A DNA stretch of 64,000 bases from contig JAZAYU010000115.1 of assembly GCA_038501625.1 (NCBI GenBank), forward strand, positions 1,828,934-1,892,933, in the 5' to 3' direction. The stretch's first letter is position 1, and each line of letters begins with the position of its first letter. Below are positions 44,746-57,220 of this stretch, in pieces. The DNA is from Corbicula japonica. Its lineage: Eukaryota; Mollusca; Bivalvia; Venerida; Cyrenidae. The notes under the pieces were generated by a model. It worked only from the letters and a program-made list of their open reading frames with translations, did not search any database and was not told where the DNA came from. The position numbers were made by a program, and so were the translations under genes.

Positions 44746-45195
44746 TAAAAAAGTGAAAGAAGCATATCAGGAATTCACCAATTCCAGCAGACACAGCCTC
44801 CACACACATAAAAAGGAGATTGGAGAAGATAGCATGGTTATTCAATGATCAGAATGATCAGATTCAAAAAGACGCCACAAACAAATAACAAAAGTGAGAG
44901 CCCCAGGGGTTACCGCCTTGGAACGATCAGTGGCAAAACAACTTTTGCCACCGGGCGTTTAAATCATGTTCTAGGGTGCACCAACCTCACACCTGCCCCA
45001 ACAGGTTTTCAAAAAGTACATGTTGTCTTGGTAAAATAACTAACCAACCCTTCAGCTCAACAGTGTTGCATGCAAAAGCACACAAACATATAATACATAG
45101 AAAGCTAAAAGCATTGTTAAGCAAAAGGGCGGGTACTCAATGATTCTTCCGAGACCAGAGCCCCTGGAGTCAAATTTGCAAGAACAAGATGATAG
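44746..45195 (+). repeat. Dispersed repeat F, long copy 2
   Basis: Same order of landmarks as 8692-9140 (AAAGTGAAAG...GCATATCAGGAAT, GGGGTTACCGCCTTG, CCTCACACCTGCCCCAACAGG, GAGACCAGAGC). It lies 20 bp downstream of hairpin H4. The short frame 44845-45039 is part of it. Confidence 0.75.
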
Positions 45196-48100
45196 GGATT
45201 ACAGAAACAACTTGAGCTTCTAGGTTCTTTAAAGAAAAGATTTCCCCATAAACTCTCATAAACTCTCAGACCCCTGCAACTGTCGTGCAACCAAAGACGT
45301 AAGCATAATGATCAGTAGATGGGTTTTATCAGGCATGCCGAGCGCCGTAGAATATCATGTTGGTAACCTTTCTTTTTGAATTTACAGATGGATTTTACGA
45401 ATAACGACAATTAACATTGCATTTTATTTTCTTAAGTTTTTTAATAAATCTCTAAAAAAAACTGGCTGTGAAATACCTGGTCGCACTAGAGATTTTAAAC
45501 TGCACCAGTATTTTTTAATTAAATTTTGGTATCGGCGATAAAACTTGCAAAAGGCTTTCCTTAATTTGTGATACCGATAACCTATCTTTTTCTGTTATGC
45601 AAAGATTATGTTTAACATCTTTAACATCATTACAAGCTCTAGAATACCGATATTAACCCCGTAAGATGTTGCATGAGGATCATCGCCGTCTTAAACGGAT
45701 AATTAACAATATTAAAATTAAAATAATTTCTTTTATCATATATTTTAGTAGTGGCGTATCCATTGTAAATGGAAAGATATTTTGCTTGCTTTTCTGAAGT
45801 GTGCTTTATTAAGTTGTAATATTAAGTTAGCTATATATTATTTTTATTATTATAGTAGCGATCCACTTTGATCCGGTCTTTCCGATTCAATCCTATTCTA
45901 GCGATGCTAACGCCCATACAGATTCGTTTCGATTTAATTCTATTTCTAGTCTCAATCATTCAGACGCTCTGATTTCGCAAAGGCGATCAGTACGTCTGGA
46001 GACATTGTTCGTTAAAAAACCAAGACACTCCAAAACGAGGCTTGTAATTAGGACATTAGTATGGAACGCCGTTGTTGTCTTGTGAAAACTGTTTTTTAGA
46101 CTGTCGCCCTGCCCAGCTGGAAATCGAAAAGACAAATCCTACGGCGACACGCATTTTTTTTACAGTATTATTGTGCCCACGGGCGTGTTCAAGTAAGCTG
46201 GGTTCTGCGTTTACCACGAGATCTGATGAAAAGTTTATACAGACGTTGCAAGCACAATAGTTACCTTATTGCCACCTTAGAACTTTTTAAGAATGAAATC
46301 ATTTCAATAAGAAGATCATATTTTTTCTCTAAATTTGGACCTTTTTGGATCAAAATTACGTCTGAAGTGAAAAACTTTGCCCTACAACCATTTTTTTGAA
46401 TTTCTTAAGATAACTTAAAAATTCTTTGGCATACCATAATGGCGACCTTAGAAACATTTTACAGTGAATCACTTAGATTAAATTTTTAAAAAGTCTATAA
46501 AGGTCCCAATTACGAAAGGCAATTAAGAACAGTAAAGCAAAATAAAGCTTGAAAATCCCTAAAATTCTATTTGCTATCAAACACAAAACGAAGAATCGCG
46601 ACACAAAAACAGTTCAAATGACCACATGATCAAAATGATACTGACAATATCCAAGATTCTTTAAAAGAACTTTTAAGTTTTAATTATAAAGAGAGAAATC
46701 GACAATTTTTTGTCACCAATTTTCGCAACCATGAAATTACTTTTACAAATATCTCTTACTGTATACATGTGTTGGACAAGATGATCTTAGATATTGTAGT
46801 ACAATGACAACTGCCATACCATATAACGTTACAGTCTAAAACCATTATCACAAAGAGGCAGCAATGGCGTACCATATATTTCCAAAAGCGCCACCTGTCG
46901 GTCAGACTTTTAATAAAGCGATGTCTCTAGATGTTCGTTAAACGGGTACCATGTTCTATTTATATATAGTGAAAAACGGTACGGTATTACCCAAGGGAAC
47001 CCGATTAGACGTTCGTCAGAGCAGTGTGACACTGATCAATAACAAAACCTAGATAATCTAGACTATTCTGGTTCCAATTCCAGTGTCTATGTTGCCTTTC
47101 TACTCACATTGATTTTGCGGTCCGCATCCGCTCCGATCCGGTCGTCAATTTCACAATTTTGATTACCGCAAAGTTTTAAAATAAATTATCCGTGAAGAAT
47201 ATGTAGCATACTCTCGAGACCTGTCAAAGTCAACTGTCACTTAGATACCAAAGCAAAAAAAAATGAATCACATCCTTATGATTGTAATACAATTAATGTT
47301 TTGGCTAATTACTTGTAAATAGTCCTCCGGATGTTCCTACTCAGACAATGGCTGACACTAAATTGTCCCATTTTTTTGCCTTTTGGGAGCATTAAATGGC
47401 TAGTACGGCCTGAACGGAACATGTTTAGTAAATGACATGCTTTTACTGACACACTGATAGCAAATTTATGTTTGGAAATGCAGTATATGAAAAAAGGCCC
47501 TGGTTTTAGGATGGCATATGTAAAACGGTTTTGAAGTTCACACAGAAGTGAAAAAAACAGACCACCGGTTTCAAGGTGTCATATCTCTGTTAATTGATAC
47601 ATGACTCCTACTTTTCTTGCTGGAAATGGACAGTAGAAACACTTAGCTTCAAAAGCATGTAAGTTAGCCCTTATTCAAATGGTACCAGCTATGATTGCCA
47701 GCCTTTGAAACATGTCATGTTTACTATAGTTTATATAGGGAAGTCTGTATACAGGTCTTACACCTTTTGGTATACATATGGCTACTTCCGATGAAACAAC
47801 AACAACAACTTCTCACGTGATTACAAACTCGAAAAATTATTGGATACCTCTTAAACCATAGGTTTAAGGTTGAACCAAAGTAAATCCAATTCCCGTAGAC
47901 CTCAATGTTAAACTCCCAATATTCAATGCACATTTAACATGATTTCTATCATCTTAATTTCTAGGCAACCATATAATACTGTGAAGATCTACATTTCATC
48001 TATTCAAAAACACACAGGAAATGGGGGGTTAACTTACTTGTAAGAAAATTACTGATCTCTAACCGAACAGACCCTATTTTAAACGCGGTATCGCAAATAT

Positions 48101-48790
48101 GGTGCCAAAAATATACATCCGCTCTTCCGGAACTAGTACAATGTACGCCTTTACCAAACGAGATATATAATTTATTTTGTTTGAGGAACGAATAAGAAAG
48201 AAATTATTTTCCCTTAAGGCTAAGTAGTCACTGTTAAGATGGTCACTTAAGCGTGAAATCAGTGCACGAAATTTTCGTGCGATTAATATTGTGTGTAAGT
48301 CATTCAGCTTTGGGTAACCGACAGGTTTACATCGATAATTTTTTTCTTCAAAATTAGGAAGTAAAGGCAGATAAAGTATTGGTAGAATGTCAACAGATCT
48401 GTTATTGTGGAATAATGTTTTAAATTATTATTTTTTGAGATGATATAATAATTAGTTGTAAAAATGATATATGTTGGAATGTATTGTAGAAATTGGTGAA
48501 TGAAATTCATCTGTTACCCAAGTGCTACGGTTACAAATTACAATTTAATATTGAACTTTAAATTGTGTTGTGTTGTGTTCAATACAATGTGACGGAGTGA
48601 ATTGAGGGAACTAGGCATGAAATTGCTTTCATTTATTTTCCTGACATGTTATTCCTACAAACAAGCGACAAACAGGGCGATTTCTAACAGTTAAGAGACC
48701 CCCAGATGAAGAGTAAAAAATAGCATATATTAAAACGGACTTCATTCGAATGGACCACGGAGGGATACAGCGTGATTTGGTGTTATGCAA
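45196..48790. other. Long interval without recognised gene
   Basis: Frames up to about 69 codons only. A tandem ATAAACTCTC pair lies near 45251-45268. No RNA genes, TIR pairs or protein domains recognised. Words such as GATCCGGTC recur (45880, 47140), but not as a clear repeat. Confidence 0.4.
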
Positions 48791-48794
48791 CCTT

Positions 48795-49205
48795 AACAGT
48801 GAAACCATAGTTTAAAGTCTTAACTTAATAGTTTACAGATTTGAGGATTATTGTGCTTATTAAACTTCAAAGTAAAGCATTAACTGTTAAACTATGGGTT
48901 TTAGAATTCAATCTATAGGTTTAAAGAAAATCCACTTAAAACTATGTATTTAAGTCTCTTAATACCCTAGTTTAATGTAATTTTGTTGAAAATCTCTTAA
49001 ACCTATAAATTAAGGTATTAAACTATAGGTTTAACACTTAAACATAGGGTTTAAGCTGATAAGCCTATAGTTTAAGTAACATTCTGCACAATTTTCTCTT
49101 AAACCCATAGTTTTAACTCTTAAACTATATGTTTAACAGTTAAACCCTAGGTTTAACTCTGTTAAACTATGAGTTTAACAGTTAAACCTATGGTTTAAGT
49201 AATTA
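48795..49205. repeat. Cluster of TTAAAC-YATRG-GTTTAA short palindromes
   Basis: More than a dozen variants of a ~17-bp near-palindrome occur, for example TTAAACTATAGGTTTAA, TTAAACCCTAGGTTTAA, TTAAACCTATGGTTTAA and TTAAACATAGGGTTTAA, spaced irregularly by 10-40 bp. Not a simple tandem array, and it has no coding content. Confidence 0.8.
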
Positions 49206-49441
49206 TTGTGCTTTTTTTTTCTAATGGCACTTTTCGTTTATCATTCACGTAACTGGTCATTTTGTTGAGGAAATTTTGTATTCAAAGTCAGATTATAGCT
49301 TATTTCAAAATTAAAGGGTAATGTTATAATTAAAATTCAGTTTTCAGCGTTTCTTCTCAGTAAATGCAAATAATAGTAACTAGCACTCTCGTTGCCAAGT
49401 TCCATTACAGAGTTATATTCACATTAAGTGTTTGAAATCTG
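49206..49441. other. Unassigned interval
   Basis: No signal seen. Confidence 0.4.
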
Positions 49442-49565
49442 GGCTGAAGGTCTCAAATCTCAAGCATCTGATTGGCTGACATGGCGACCAATCGCCATTT
49501 CAGCTATTCGAATGTTTGAGATTTTAGACTGGTTTCCATGCTCAGTTTTATAACCTTGGGCACTG
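49442..49565. mobile_element. Hairpin MITE H5, degenerate
   Basis: TCTCAAATCTCAAGCATCTG and its mirror (CAGCTATTCGAATGTTTGAG) are recognisable but mutated. The left end lacks the GGTTATAAAGC...GAAACCAG part, so this is the oldest or most damaged H copy. Confidence 0.8.
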
Positions 49566-49708
49566 TTGGGGAGATTTGATCGTCAGCGTCTACACTTATA
49601 CTTGTTATAACTGTGCTGCGATAACTAAACATCAGCCACATTAAACACATTGATAAATGTTAAATAAGGTTAAAAAGTAATTGAAAGTTAGTTGTAAGCT
49701 GATGAATC

Positions 49709-49972
49709 AAGCGGTTAGATGGCTCAGCAATTAACCTCGTTTTTTAATAATATAATCCAGGTTATAAATAACAATTTGTATTGCTCGACCTTTAGGTTCT
49801 TTTGTGTTACAATAAAATTAAAACATGTATTTTGGCCAGAACTTAAAAAGTCACATTTAACTATGAAAGAGAACAACTGTATTAATTCACTTACGAAATT
49901 TACAATTAAAGCTTCTTTATTTTAATAAAAACATGTTTTGTGAGGGTTTTAAACTTTAAATTTCGTTTTATC
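49709..49972 (+). repeat. Dispersed repeat R, copy 1
   Basis: From AGATGGCTCAGC to TTAAACTTTAAATTTCG this is about 94% identical by eye to 54107-54370. It starts with an A-box-like TGGCTCAGCGG word in copy 2, but no box B follows, so a SINE origin is unproven. Confidence 0.85.
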
Positions 49973-50079
49973 TCGGAAATAAATTCAACAACATAGTAAC
50001 CATGCACAACTGTTTAATATTTGGCATATTATGGCCTGGCAGTCGACAATAATCATCAATGTCCAAGTTTGATCAAAGT

Positions 50080-50300
50080 TCAATTTTAAGTAAATCAATA
50101 ATCAATCAAATGTTAATCCAATAATTAATCAATCAAATCAATTATCAATCAAATCAATAATCAATTGTCATCAATCAAATGTCGATCAAATCAATTATCA
50201 ATCAAATCAATTATCAGTTAAATGTCAATTAAATCAAATACCAATCAAACGTCAATAAAATCAATTATCAATAAAATAAATAATCAATCAAATGTTAATC
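50080..50300 (+). repeat. Imperfect (ATCAATCAA)n tract
   Basis: Dense ATCAATCAAAT/ATCAAT words with small interruptions. The 66-codon frame at 50222-50422 starts in it and is artefactual. Confidence 0.8.
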
Positions 50301-50640
50301 AATCCAATTTTCATGGATTAAGTGTCAAAAATTTTCTGCCAATGAGCGCCATTTGCGCTCACGCCAACAATACAAATTTTTTACATGACTTTCAAAATGG
50401 TTTTCGCATGCCAGAAACTTAAACTTTCAATACTGCCAGGCCTAATAAACAATATATACGGTCGGGTGCATGTATAGCATTCGGGCTCGTTTGAAATGAT
50501 TCTAGAGATTGAATTGTATCAAATATATGTCATTTTGACAAGCGATAAATGTACACCGTCTGGTAAAAACAGATCATTGGAATGCAAATTTTTCGTTTGA
50601 AATCCGGGTGTTTGGCCTATACCCAAAACCAATCATTTAT
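50301..50640. other. Unassigned stretch between repeat blocks
   Basis: No signal seen. Confidence 0.4.
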
Positions 50641-51600
50641 CCATCAAAGGTCAGTCACAACAGTTATCAGTCAATCACCTAAACAAACAATCCATCAATA
50701 TTGACTTGTAATTTCCAAGTCCAAAGCCGCAAGTACCAACTGTACATAGCACAGAATTAAACTTAAATCAATCAATCATCAATCAATCAATCAGTCAATC
50801 AATATTGACTTAATATGCAAGTCAAACTTCGTAAGTAGCAATTTTTACAAACGACAAAGATTTAACCTTAAATAAATCAATCATCATTCAATCAATTAAA
50901 TATCAAATCAAATCAAATCAATCAAAATTGACTTGCAATCAAGTCTAAGATCGTAGGTACCAATTGTACAAACGACAAAATAAAATAAACTAAAATCAAT
51001 CAATTATCAATCTATCAATCAATTCAATTCAATTCAATCAATATTGACTTGTAATCCACAAGTCCAAGGCCGTAAGTACCAATTGTACAAACGACATAAA
51101 AATGAAACTGTTGGTGATTCCAAACAGTAATAAATAAATCAAATCAAATCATATCAAATTAAATCAAATCAAACCAAATATAAAATTAAATCAAATCAAT
51201 CAATATTGACTTGTAATCAACAAGTCCAGGGCCGTAAGTACCAATTGTACAAACGACAAAAATAAATAAATAAATAAATAAAATTATAAATTTCAATCAA
51301 TCAATCAATCAAATCAATACTGACTTGTAATCAACAAGTCCAAGGCCGTAAGCACCAATTGTACAAACGACAAAATAAAAATGTTTGCGATTCCAAATAT
51401 TATTAATCTAATCAAAACAAATTAAATTAAATCAAACAAAATCAAATCAAATATGATCAAAACAAATCAATCCATATTGACTTGTAATCAACAAGTTCAT
51501 GGCCGTTAGTACCAATTGTACAAACGACACAAAAAAATAAAAGAATCAAATATTGATCAATCATTCATTCAAATCAAATAAAATCGAATCAAACTATAGC
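50641..51600 (+). repeat. Tandem repeat array: conserved ~60-bp core plus (ATCAA)n spacer
   Basis: A core of ATTGACTTGTAATC, ACAAGTCC, AAGGCCGTAAGTACC and AATTGTACAAACGACA recurs at about 50700, 50803, 50927, 51043, 51205, 51319 and 51477, separated by variable ATCAATCA/AAATCAAATC stretches (unit about 100-165 bp). The core varies little, while the spacers vary in length and phase. Confidence 0.88.
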
Positions 51601-53835
51601 TAATGTTGACTAAACATATTATATAATTATATTGTTTAAAGCGACGTGCCTCAAAATTTGACTAAGTCACTAAGTGCCACACTCTGTATATTCTTAAAAA
51701 TCACATGTCTATGGCATAATATATTGTATTTTTATGACTTATATCTTATTGTTAAAAAGGGGGTGATTTTTAACGGGTTATATACTTCGTCTTCAAATAT
51801 GTCCAAAATGCCTGTGGAACTAGCCGTGCATCCGCATCTAGGGCCAATTGACGAAAAGTTTCTTATTGCATCAAATTATTAACACCTGGAACATGTACAG
51901 CCTTAATATGAAAACTAAACTGCAATGACCAAATACTGATGGACGAAAGGTTAACAACTCGCTCCGGATTTCGAGATAATTATCTGTACAAAGCCGATGA
52001 TTTCTCTATTAAAAACATATTTTAGTTGGCCAAACCTTTCCTTCTACTAATAACATTCCAATGCCATTGGTGCCTTTCTGTTATTTCTGACAGAATCTTT
52101 CTGTGCACCATATCTGCAGCCACTGCAGGAAATACCAAGGTCCCTCAAAGTATACACCACAGCCAAAGTAGAAGTAACCTGCACTCTCATTAAAAAACTG
52201 AAGGTCGCTGTTAGTCAACAATTCGTATTCTAACATAACAAAACATCGTTATATCGAGTGAGAAACGGCCTCCTCATTTCGATTTTGATGGGTTTTTTTT
52301 TTTAATCTACACTAAAGTACACGTTATTTATTTTATCATATGGAATTCAAATCTCCCTTAACTTAGACGTATTCCAGACACAAAGGCTCAGCAGGGAACT
52401 CATCTGAAAGGCAAAAACATTCATCTTGAAATAGTGCCGTATAAATGCCCTGTGAAATAAAAATCATCCAAAATAATCCAAAAATTGACCAATCTTTTTT
52501 CTTCCAGTTATGATTGCAATAGTCAACTCAAGAAATTTAGAAAACGTTTTGAAAATTGAGCAACTTGAACTGAAGAAATGTTCATTGTGATGCACTTATC
52601 AATGAAATATAGGCCACTTTGCTGAATGCCTAATAAATCAATATCCCATTGTTGAATGGGATAACGCCTGACAATTTGTACCGCATCATCAAAATCTGAG
52701 TATTGAACCTTTGTCGATTCGGTGTAAATTAAAACATTTACACTAGTCGAACCTAAGCTTCAGACCACCTGTAAATAAAGACGACCTATTGATAAAAACC
52801 ACATATTATTTGTCCAATCAAGAATAAATTCACCTGCGAACAAAGAACACACGCCTTTAACAAATTAAATGTATGGCGTTTGTGTAATTAATGTGAAACC
52901 ACCTGTGCGTTTTTGCGCTAGACCAAGACTTCTTTTTTTGACAAACAGTCCTAACATATTTTCCGTCTCAACCTCCAATGTTTTAACTAACAATAGATTC
53001 ATGACCTTTAACAGTTTTCAAATCTTACATTTAATCGGTGCTACATTCAATCGGTGCACTTGACCTAGGGTATCCTGGAGGAAACCCGTTTTCAAAACCA
53101 TTTTATTATTAATTATTATTATTATTCAGATTCTTGTTTATTAAGGGTACTGATCAAAGTACCTTCTTAATGCATCGCCTTTACTTGGCGTTTAACCTGT
53201 TACAAAACCATGATATAATTGCCAGCGGTTGCAGGAACATTTAATATGCTAATATTTAAGGGAGAGAACCGCTTACAAAAAATTTGGTGCGTGATTGAGG
53301 AAAAATTACGTCCCTTGATTCAGAGACGACGTCACTGGCTGTGCCGCTTTGCAAAAATATGGATGCAAGAGCGTACATGCACAAGGGTTTCAAAACAGAG
53401 CCATCTTTATAATTAAAGTTTTAACAATAAGATGGACATTCAGATTTTACATGGCTAGCAGTAAAAACAGACAACAATTTATCTATAAATGGCCGTCATT
53501 ATTCGACCATGACCTTGAAGGCTCATTAGCCATGCGCAGACGGAATTGAATATCATACTGGTATTTACTGCCTAAAAGATTCAATTGAGAAGCCCCTCTC
53601 ATAACTACATGTACATGTAGCATATTTTATTATCTCTGAGGCCCTACCCTGGTGTTTTCGTATGTAAATCAGCACATAATTTATAAATTCATCTGTCCAT
53701 GTAGGCCTGTCGATATTTTCGATTTTCTTGACTTTTGAAAATTAACGAGTCGTTAGTAAGTTGAAATGACTATCTGCGTCTTTTAATTTTGAACTTAACA
53801 ATTTTAAAAGAACTGTTAGATCTAAATTTACATAA
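51601..53835. other. Long interval without recognised gene
   Basis: Only short chance frames; a small ATT/TTA run lies at 53105-53127. No repeat partner recognised. Confidence 0.4.
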
Positions 53836-53841
53836 ATTTCC

Positions 53842-53918
53842 CCTAGGTCAGGATGGATTCGAACCCCGGAACCTTGATTTTGAAGGCAAAAGCCTAAACC
53901 AGTGAACTATTGTCTCCA
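53842..53918 (-). tRNA. tRNA-like fragment, antisense
   Basis: The complement shows TAGTTCACTGGTTTAGGC (box A/D-arm) and, 30 bp on, CCGGGGTTCGAATCC (box B). The loop between (TTTTGCCTTCAAAATC) does not form a standard anticodon arm, so it is a SINE head or tRNA relic. Confidence 0.5.
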
Positions 53919-53927
53919 AGAATTTAA

Positions 53928-53961
53928 TGATAATAATAATAATAATTATAATAATATTAAA
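53928..53961 (+). repeat. (AAT)n microsatellite, imperfect
   Basis: AATAATAATAATAATTATAATAAT-type run. Confidence 0.85.
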
Positions 53962-54106
53962 GGACCTTTCTCACCTGATATTGGGACCCCTTGGGACTTC
54001 ATGTAGACTCTAGATTCTAAGTAGGAGTGGCCTCTGTCTGCAAAGGGGACCAGCACTTGCAGGACACCGAAGGCTAGCGACTGCAACTTCATGTGCCGAT
54101 GGAAAA

Positions 54107-54370
54107 TAACAGCTGTAAGATGGCTCAGCGGTTATCCTCGTTTTTAAATAATATATTCCAGGTTATAAATAACAATTTGTATCGCTCAACCTTTAGGTTC
54201 TTTTGTGTTACAATAAAATTAAAACATATATTTTGGCCAGAACTTAAAAAGTCACATTTAACTATGAAAGAGAACAACTCTATTAATTCACTTACGAAAT
54301 TTACAATTAAAGCTTCTTTATTTTAATAAAACCATGTTTTGTGAGGGTTTTGAACTTTAAATTTCGTTAT
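54107..54370 (+). repeat. Dispersed repeat R, copy 2
   Basis: Partner of 49709-49972, 4.4 kb away in the same orientation. It leaves similarity after AAATTTCGTTAT. The preserved 68-77-codon frames reflect the shared ancestry rather than coding constraint. Confidence 0.85.
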
Positions 54371-55085
54371 ATGGTATTTCGACGAGTTGTTTGTAAGTCA
54401 GTCAACGCTAACGACTACGCTAACGAAGCAACTATGATAACCTTGATTTGCTAACATTTTGAATTTTATTATCGACATTAATATTAATAATAATTGTAAA
54501 CTTTCTAATCCCAATTGAACTGAACGAAATATGGGTAATGCATGATATTGATAATATACTATCCTTAAATTACTAATCTTTTACATCTTTTCCGACCCGA
54601 TAGAGATTAGAGGGTTCCTAAAACAACTAGTTAAATATTTTGTGAAAATATACCTTTTATGTATTACTTTTAGAAACGTTTGTCTTGGCAATCCTGGGCC
54701 TTCGTTAAGTAAAAGAACAATTATCTCACACAATGTCTTAATTATTGCAAGCCAATAAAACACATTTTAAGTCCCTTCTGTAGAGTTAGGAACAAAAATT
54801 TTACCAGGATTGGAATCCCCGATTTGGAAACCTATTTTTCAATAAAATTCTTATTTAACGTTCATGATTATATGTGGCATTTTGAAAATTGCGGGTACTT
54901 TTTGTTACTTGTAGTAAAACAACTGAATTCGAAAATACAACACGAAAAGAATTTTTGAGTCTATTATAAGTATAATACGTTTAAAACATTATATGTTTTT
55001 GAACTGTCTTTTTTCTTCGTTATTGACAAAAATAAAAAGTTATATATTTCCTTCTCGAGTACCCATTCAATGTTGTCCATGTATA
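54371..55085. other. Unassigned interval
   Basis: No signal seen. Confidence 0.4.
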
Positions 55086-55915
55086 ACCTATACCACCGAG
55101 TCCAATCGTTCACTTTAGGTCCCAGGAGGAGAACACATGGATAGATAGGATTTTCAGGAGGGAATAGGGTACTGTGGTAAGTAAATCGTCTCGCATTTCT
55201 TTGAAAATGCATCTATCACATAAAGATATAGCCTATGCTGATCTCCTATATTAACTTTAATCTCAAATTGTCATCTCAAATTCGCCAAATATTCTGTAAC
55301 TTCTGAGAACATTGACAACAACTGCACAAGAAAATCGCAAAAAAATGCGAAATCGCTCTTTAAAAGTCAATATTTCGACAATTTAGCAACTCCCTGGGCA
55401 TTGATTCGTCCTAAAGGTTCGTTTAGAACATGTCTTCATATGCCATAAGCCTCCAAGATTTCACTTAGTATTTTTGGATTTAAACCACAAGTTAGAAAAT
55501 ATTTAATATGAACGCATGGGTCGAAGTTTTCATCAATTTGCAACGTGAACGCATGGGCAGGAGGTGTTTTTAAAACCCACGTTTGTTTCATTTATATCTA
55601 TCTTATAATAAGTCGACTATATGGCGTCATATTTCCGAATATTACATCTGAATAGCTAAAATATCATTTCAAATCAGTCCCCACATTCGTATCCTCCAGG
55701 AGCTTTGTTAATAAGCAGTACTATTATTATTTAATTTGTAAAATGGTAAAATTAATTTGTAATTATCATCACGCAAACATCCAATAATAACTGACTTTCT
55801 TCCCATAACAATTCATTCATCCCTGTTTCAGATGTAAAATATTATATTTTATTCACTTAATATTGACTCCCAAGAGCAAAATTTGACTTAAAGGATCATT
55901 AATATAACAATGACC
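55086..55915 (-). repeat. Large inverted repeat, left arm
   Basis: Its complement matches 58565-59387 over about 820 bp. Shared words in order include CACCGAGTCCAATCG, TCCCAGGAGGAGAAC, GTAAGTAAATCGTCTCGCA, ATGTCTTCATAT, GAACGCATGGG, ATATTTCCGAA, TTGTTAATAAGCA and TTAATTTGTAATTAT. Divergence is moderate, with small indels. The short frame with HFQRNARRFTYHS is conserved in both arms, but only as a fragment. Confidence 0.85.
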
Positions 55916-56330
55916 CCGTATATTGTACATAATTTATTAAGGAGATACATTGATCTCAATGCCACCACTCAAATTGATGAACTTTCATGAACATTAAAGA
56001 ACTTAATGAAAATGGCTGACGAAGTGCCAAGAGCCGTGAAAGGACTTATAAATTTATTCGTGCCAGCTATGGGGACAGAGTGCTTTTTAGATGCTTTCTT
56101 TTTTTTTTTTATATAATTTTGGTTTCATTTAACAACATTGGACATTTGTCTAGCATTTCGTTCAGGACCAAATCCTTACGTTTAAGGTCTAGATACTAAA
56201 AAAACCGTGACATGAATTTCACATTTATTTTATGCGAGTGCTTGTCTAAGTTACGGCTGGATGTTCTTTCTTGAGAGTTGTAAATAAACCTGACGGGTTC
56301 GAATCAAGACTTAAGTAATTTGCTTTTATA
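55916..56330. other. Unassigned start of the spacer between the inverted arms
   Basis: A T-run lies near 56098. Nothing else recognised. Confidence 0.4.
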
Positions 56331-56395
56331 GCATGTACTGGTTAAGTGGATGCTGACATGCTTTAATACTGGAGGTTCGAACCCCAGACTATTGA
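56290..56395 (+). tRNA. tRNA-like fragment with two box-B-like words
   Basis: GGGTTCGAATC at 56295-56305, and then ACTGGTTAAGTGGATGC (box A-like, from about 56338) followed by GGAGGTTCGAACCCC (box B, about 56370-56384). Possibly a dimeric tRNA-derived retroposon head. The folds are incomplete. Confidence 0.4.
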
Positions 56396-56696
56396 GACAA
56401 GGACTTCTTCGCAGCAATACAGCAGCCCTATTTACCCACCTTACTTATACGCACACCTAATTAATGACAAACAATTATATGATGGGAAAAGGCCGCGATA
56501 TTTTATTTCAAAATAGAAAGTTAAACATGGCACATATAAAACACATATGATAATGATTTTATATAATGACTTTATATAAATATAAGGGGAAACTGAATCC
56601 CACAAAGATTGTATTTGGTGTAATTTGTCTGTTTTCAAATAATGTGCCATGCCTGAAATGCACATTCTGTGTGTTGAAGGGCACGAAACTGTATAC

Positions 56697-57220
56697 AACG
56701 TAGGGAGTTCGCCAACGAGTTACCTCCCTATAAAATATAGGTGTTGTTTTTGTTTTTTGCAATGTTCAACGTCTGCTGTATCCCAGCTAAGATGCAAAGT
56801 GATACAGAAGAAAGAGAAACCAGAAACCAGCCAAAATGCAGAGTAATCCAATTCCTCCCCCTTGGGTGAACATCACTTTCTTTTCTTACTGTGTATGGCT
56901 AAGGTTACACAATATTTGTTAATCAAAATTAAGTATTCTTGATCAAACAAGAAATGCAAATTACGAAGGGAATTCGCCAACGTGTAACCTCCCTTTAAAT
57001 TGATCTCCGCTGTTACTTTGTAATGTCCAGCTTCGGCTGTATCCCAGCGAAGATGCAAAGCGATACAGAAGGTAGAGGAACCGAGTACCTGCTGAAGTGC
57101 AAAGTAATCAGATTCTTCCACCTTGGATGAACATTACATTTTTATATTAATATGAGGATAATGATACACAATATACTTCCTTATGTTTTTATTCTAGCCT
57201 TATATTTATAGTACATTATC
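56697..57220 (+). repeat. Two tandem ~262-bp units
   Basis: ACGTAGGGAGTTCGCCAACG ... GCTGTATCCCAGC ... GATGCAAAGTGATACAGAAG at 56697-56880 recurs at 56957-57140. The AT-rich part after it (ACACAATAT) also recurs. Diverged direct duplication inside the inverted-repeat spacer. Confidence 0.85.

Noticed and set aside
48795..49205. Telomere-like TAAACCC/CCCTAG words
   Set aside because: The words are embedded in variable palindromes, not in a head-to-tail telomeric array.
50080..51600. CRISPR-like array of conserved repeats and variable spacers
   Set aside because: The spacers are low-complexity ATCAA runs and the genome is clearly eukaryotic; it is a satellite-type array.
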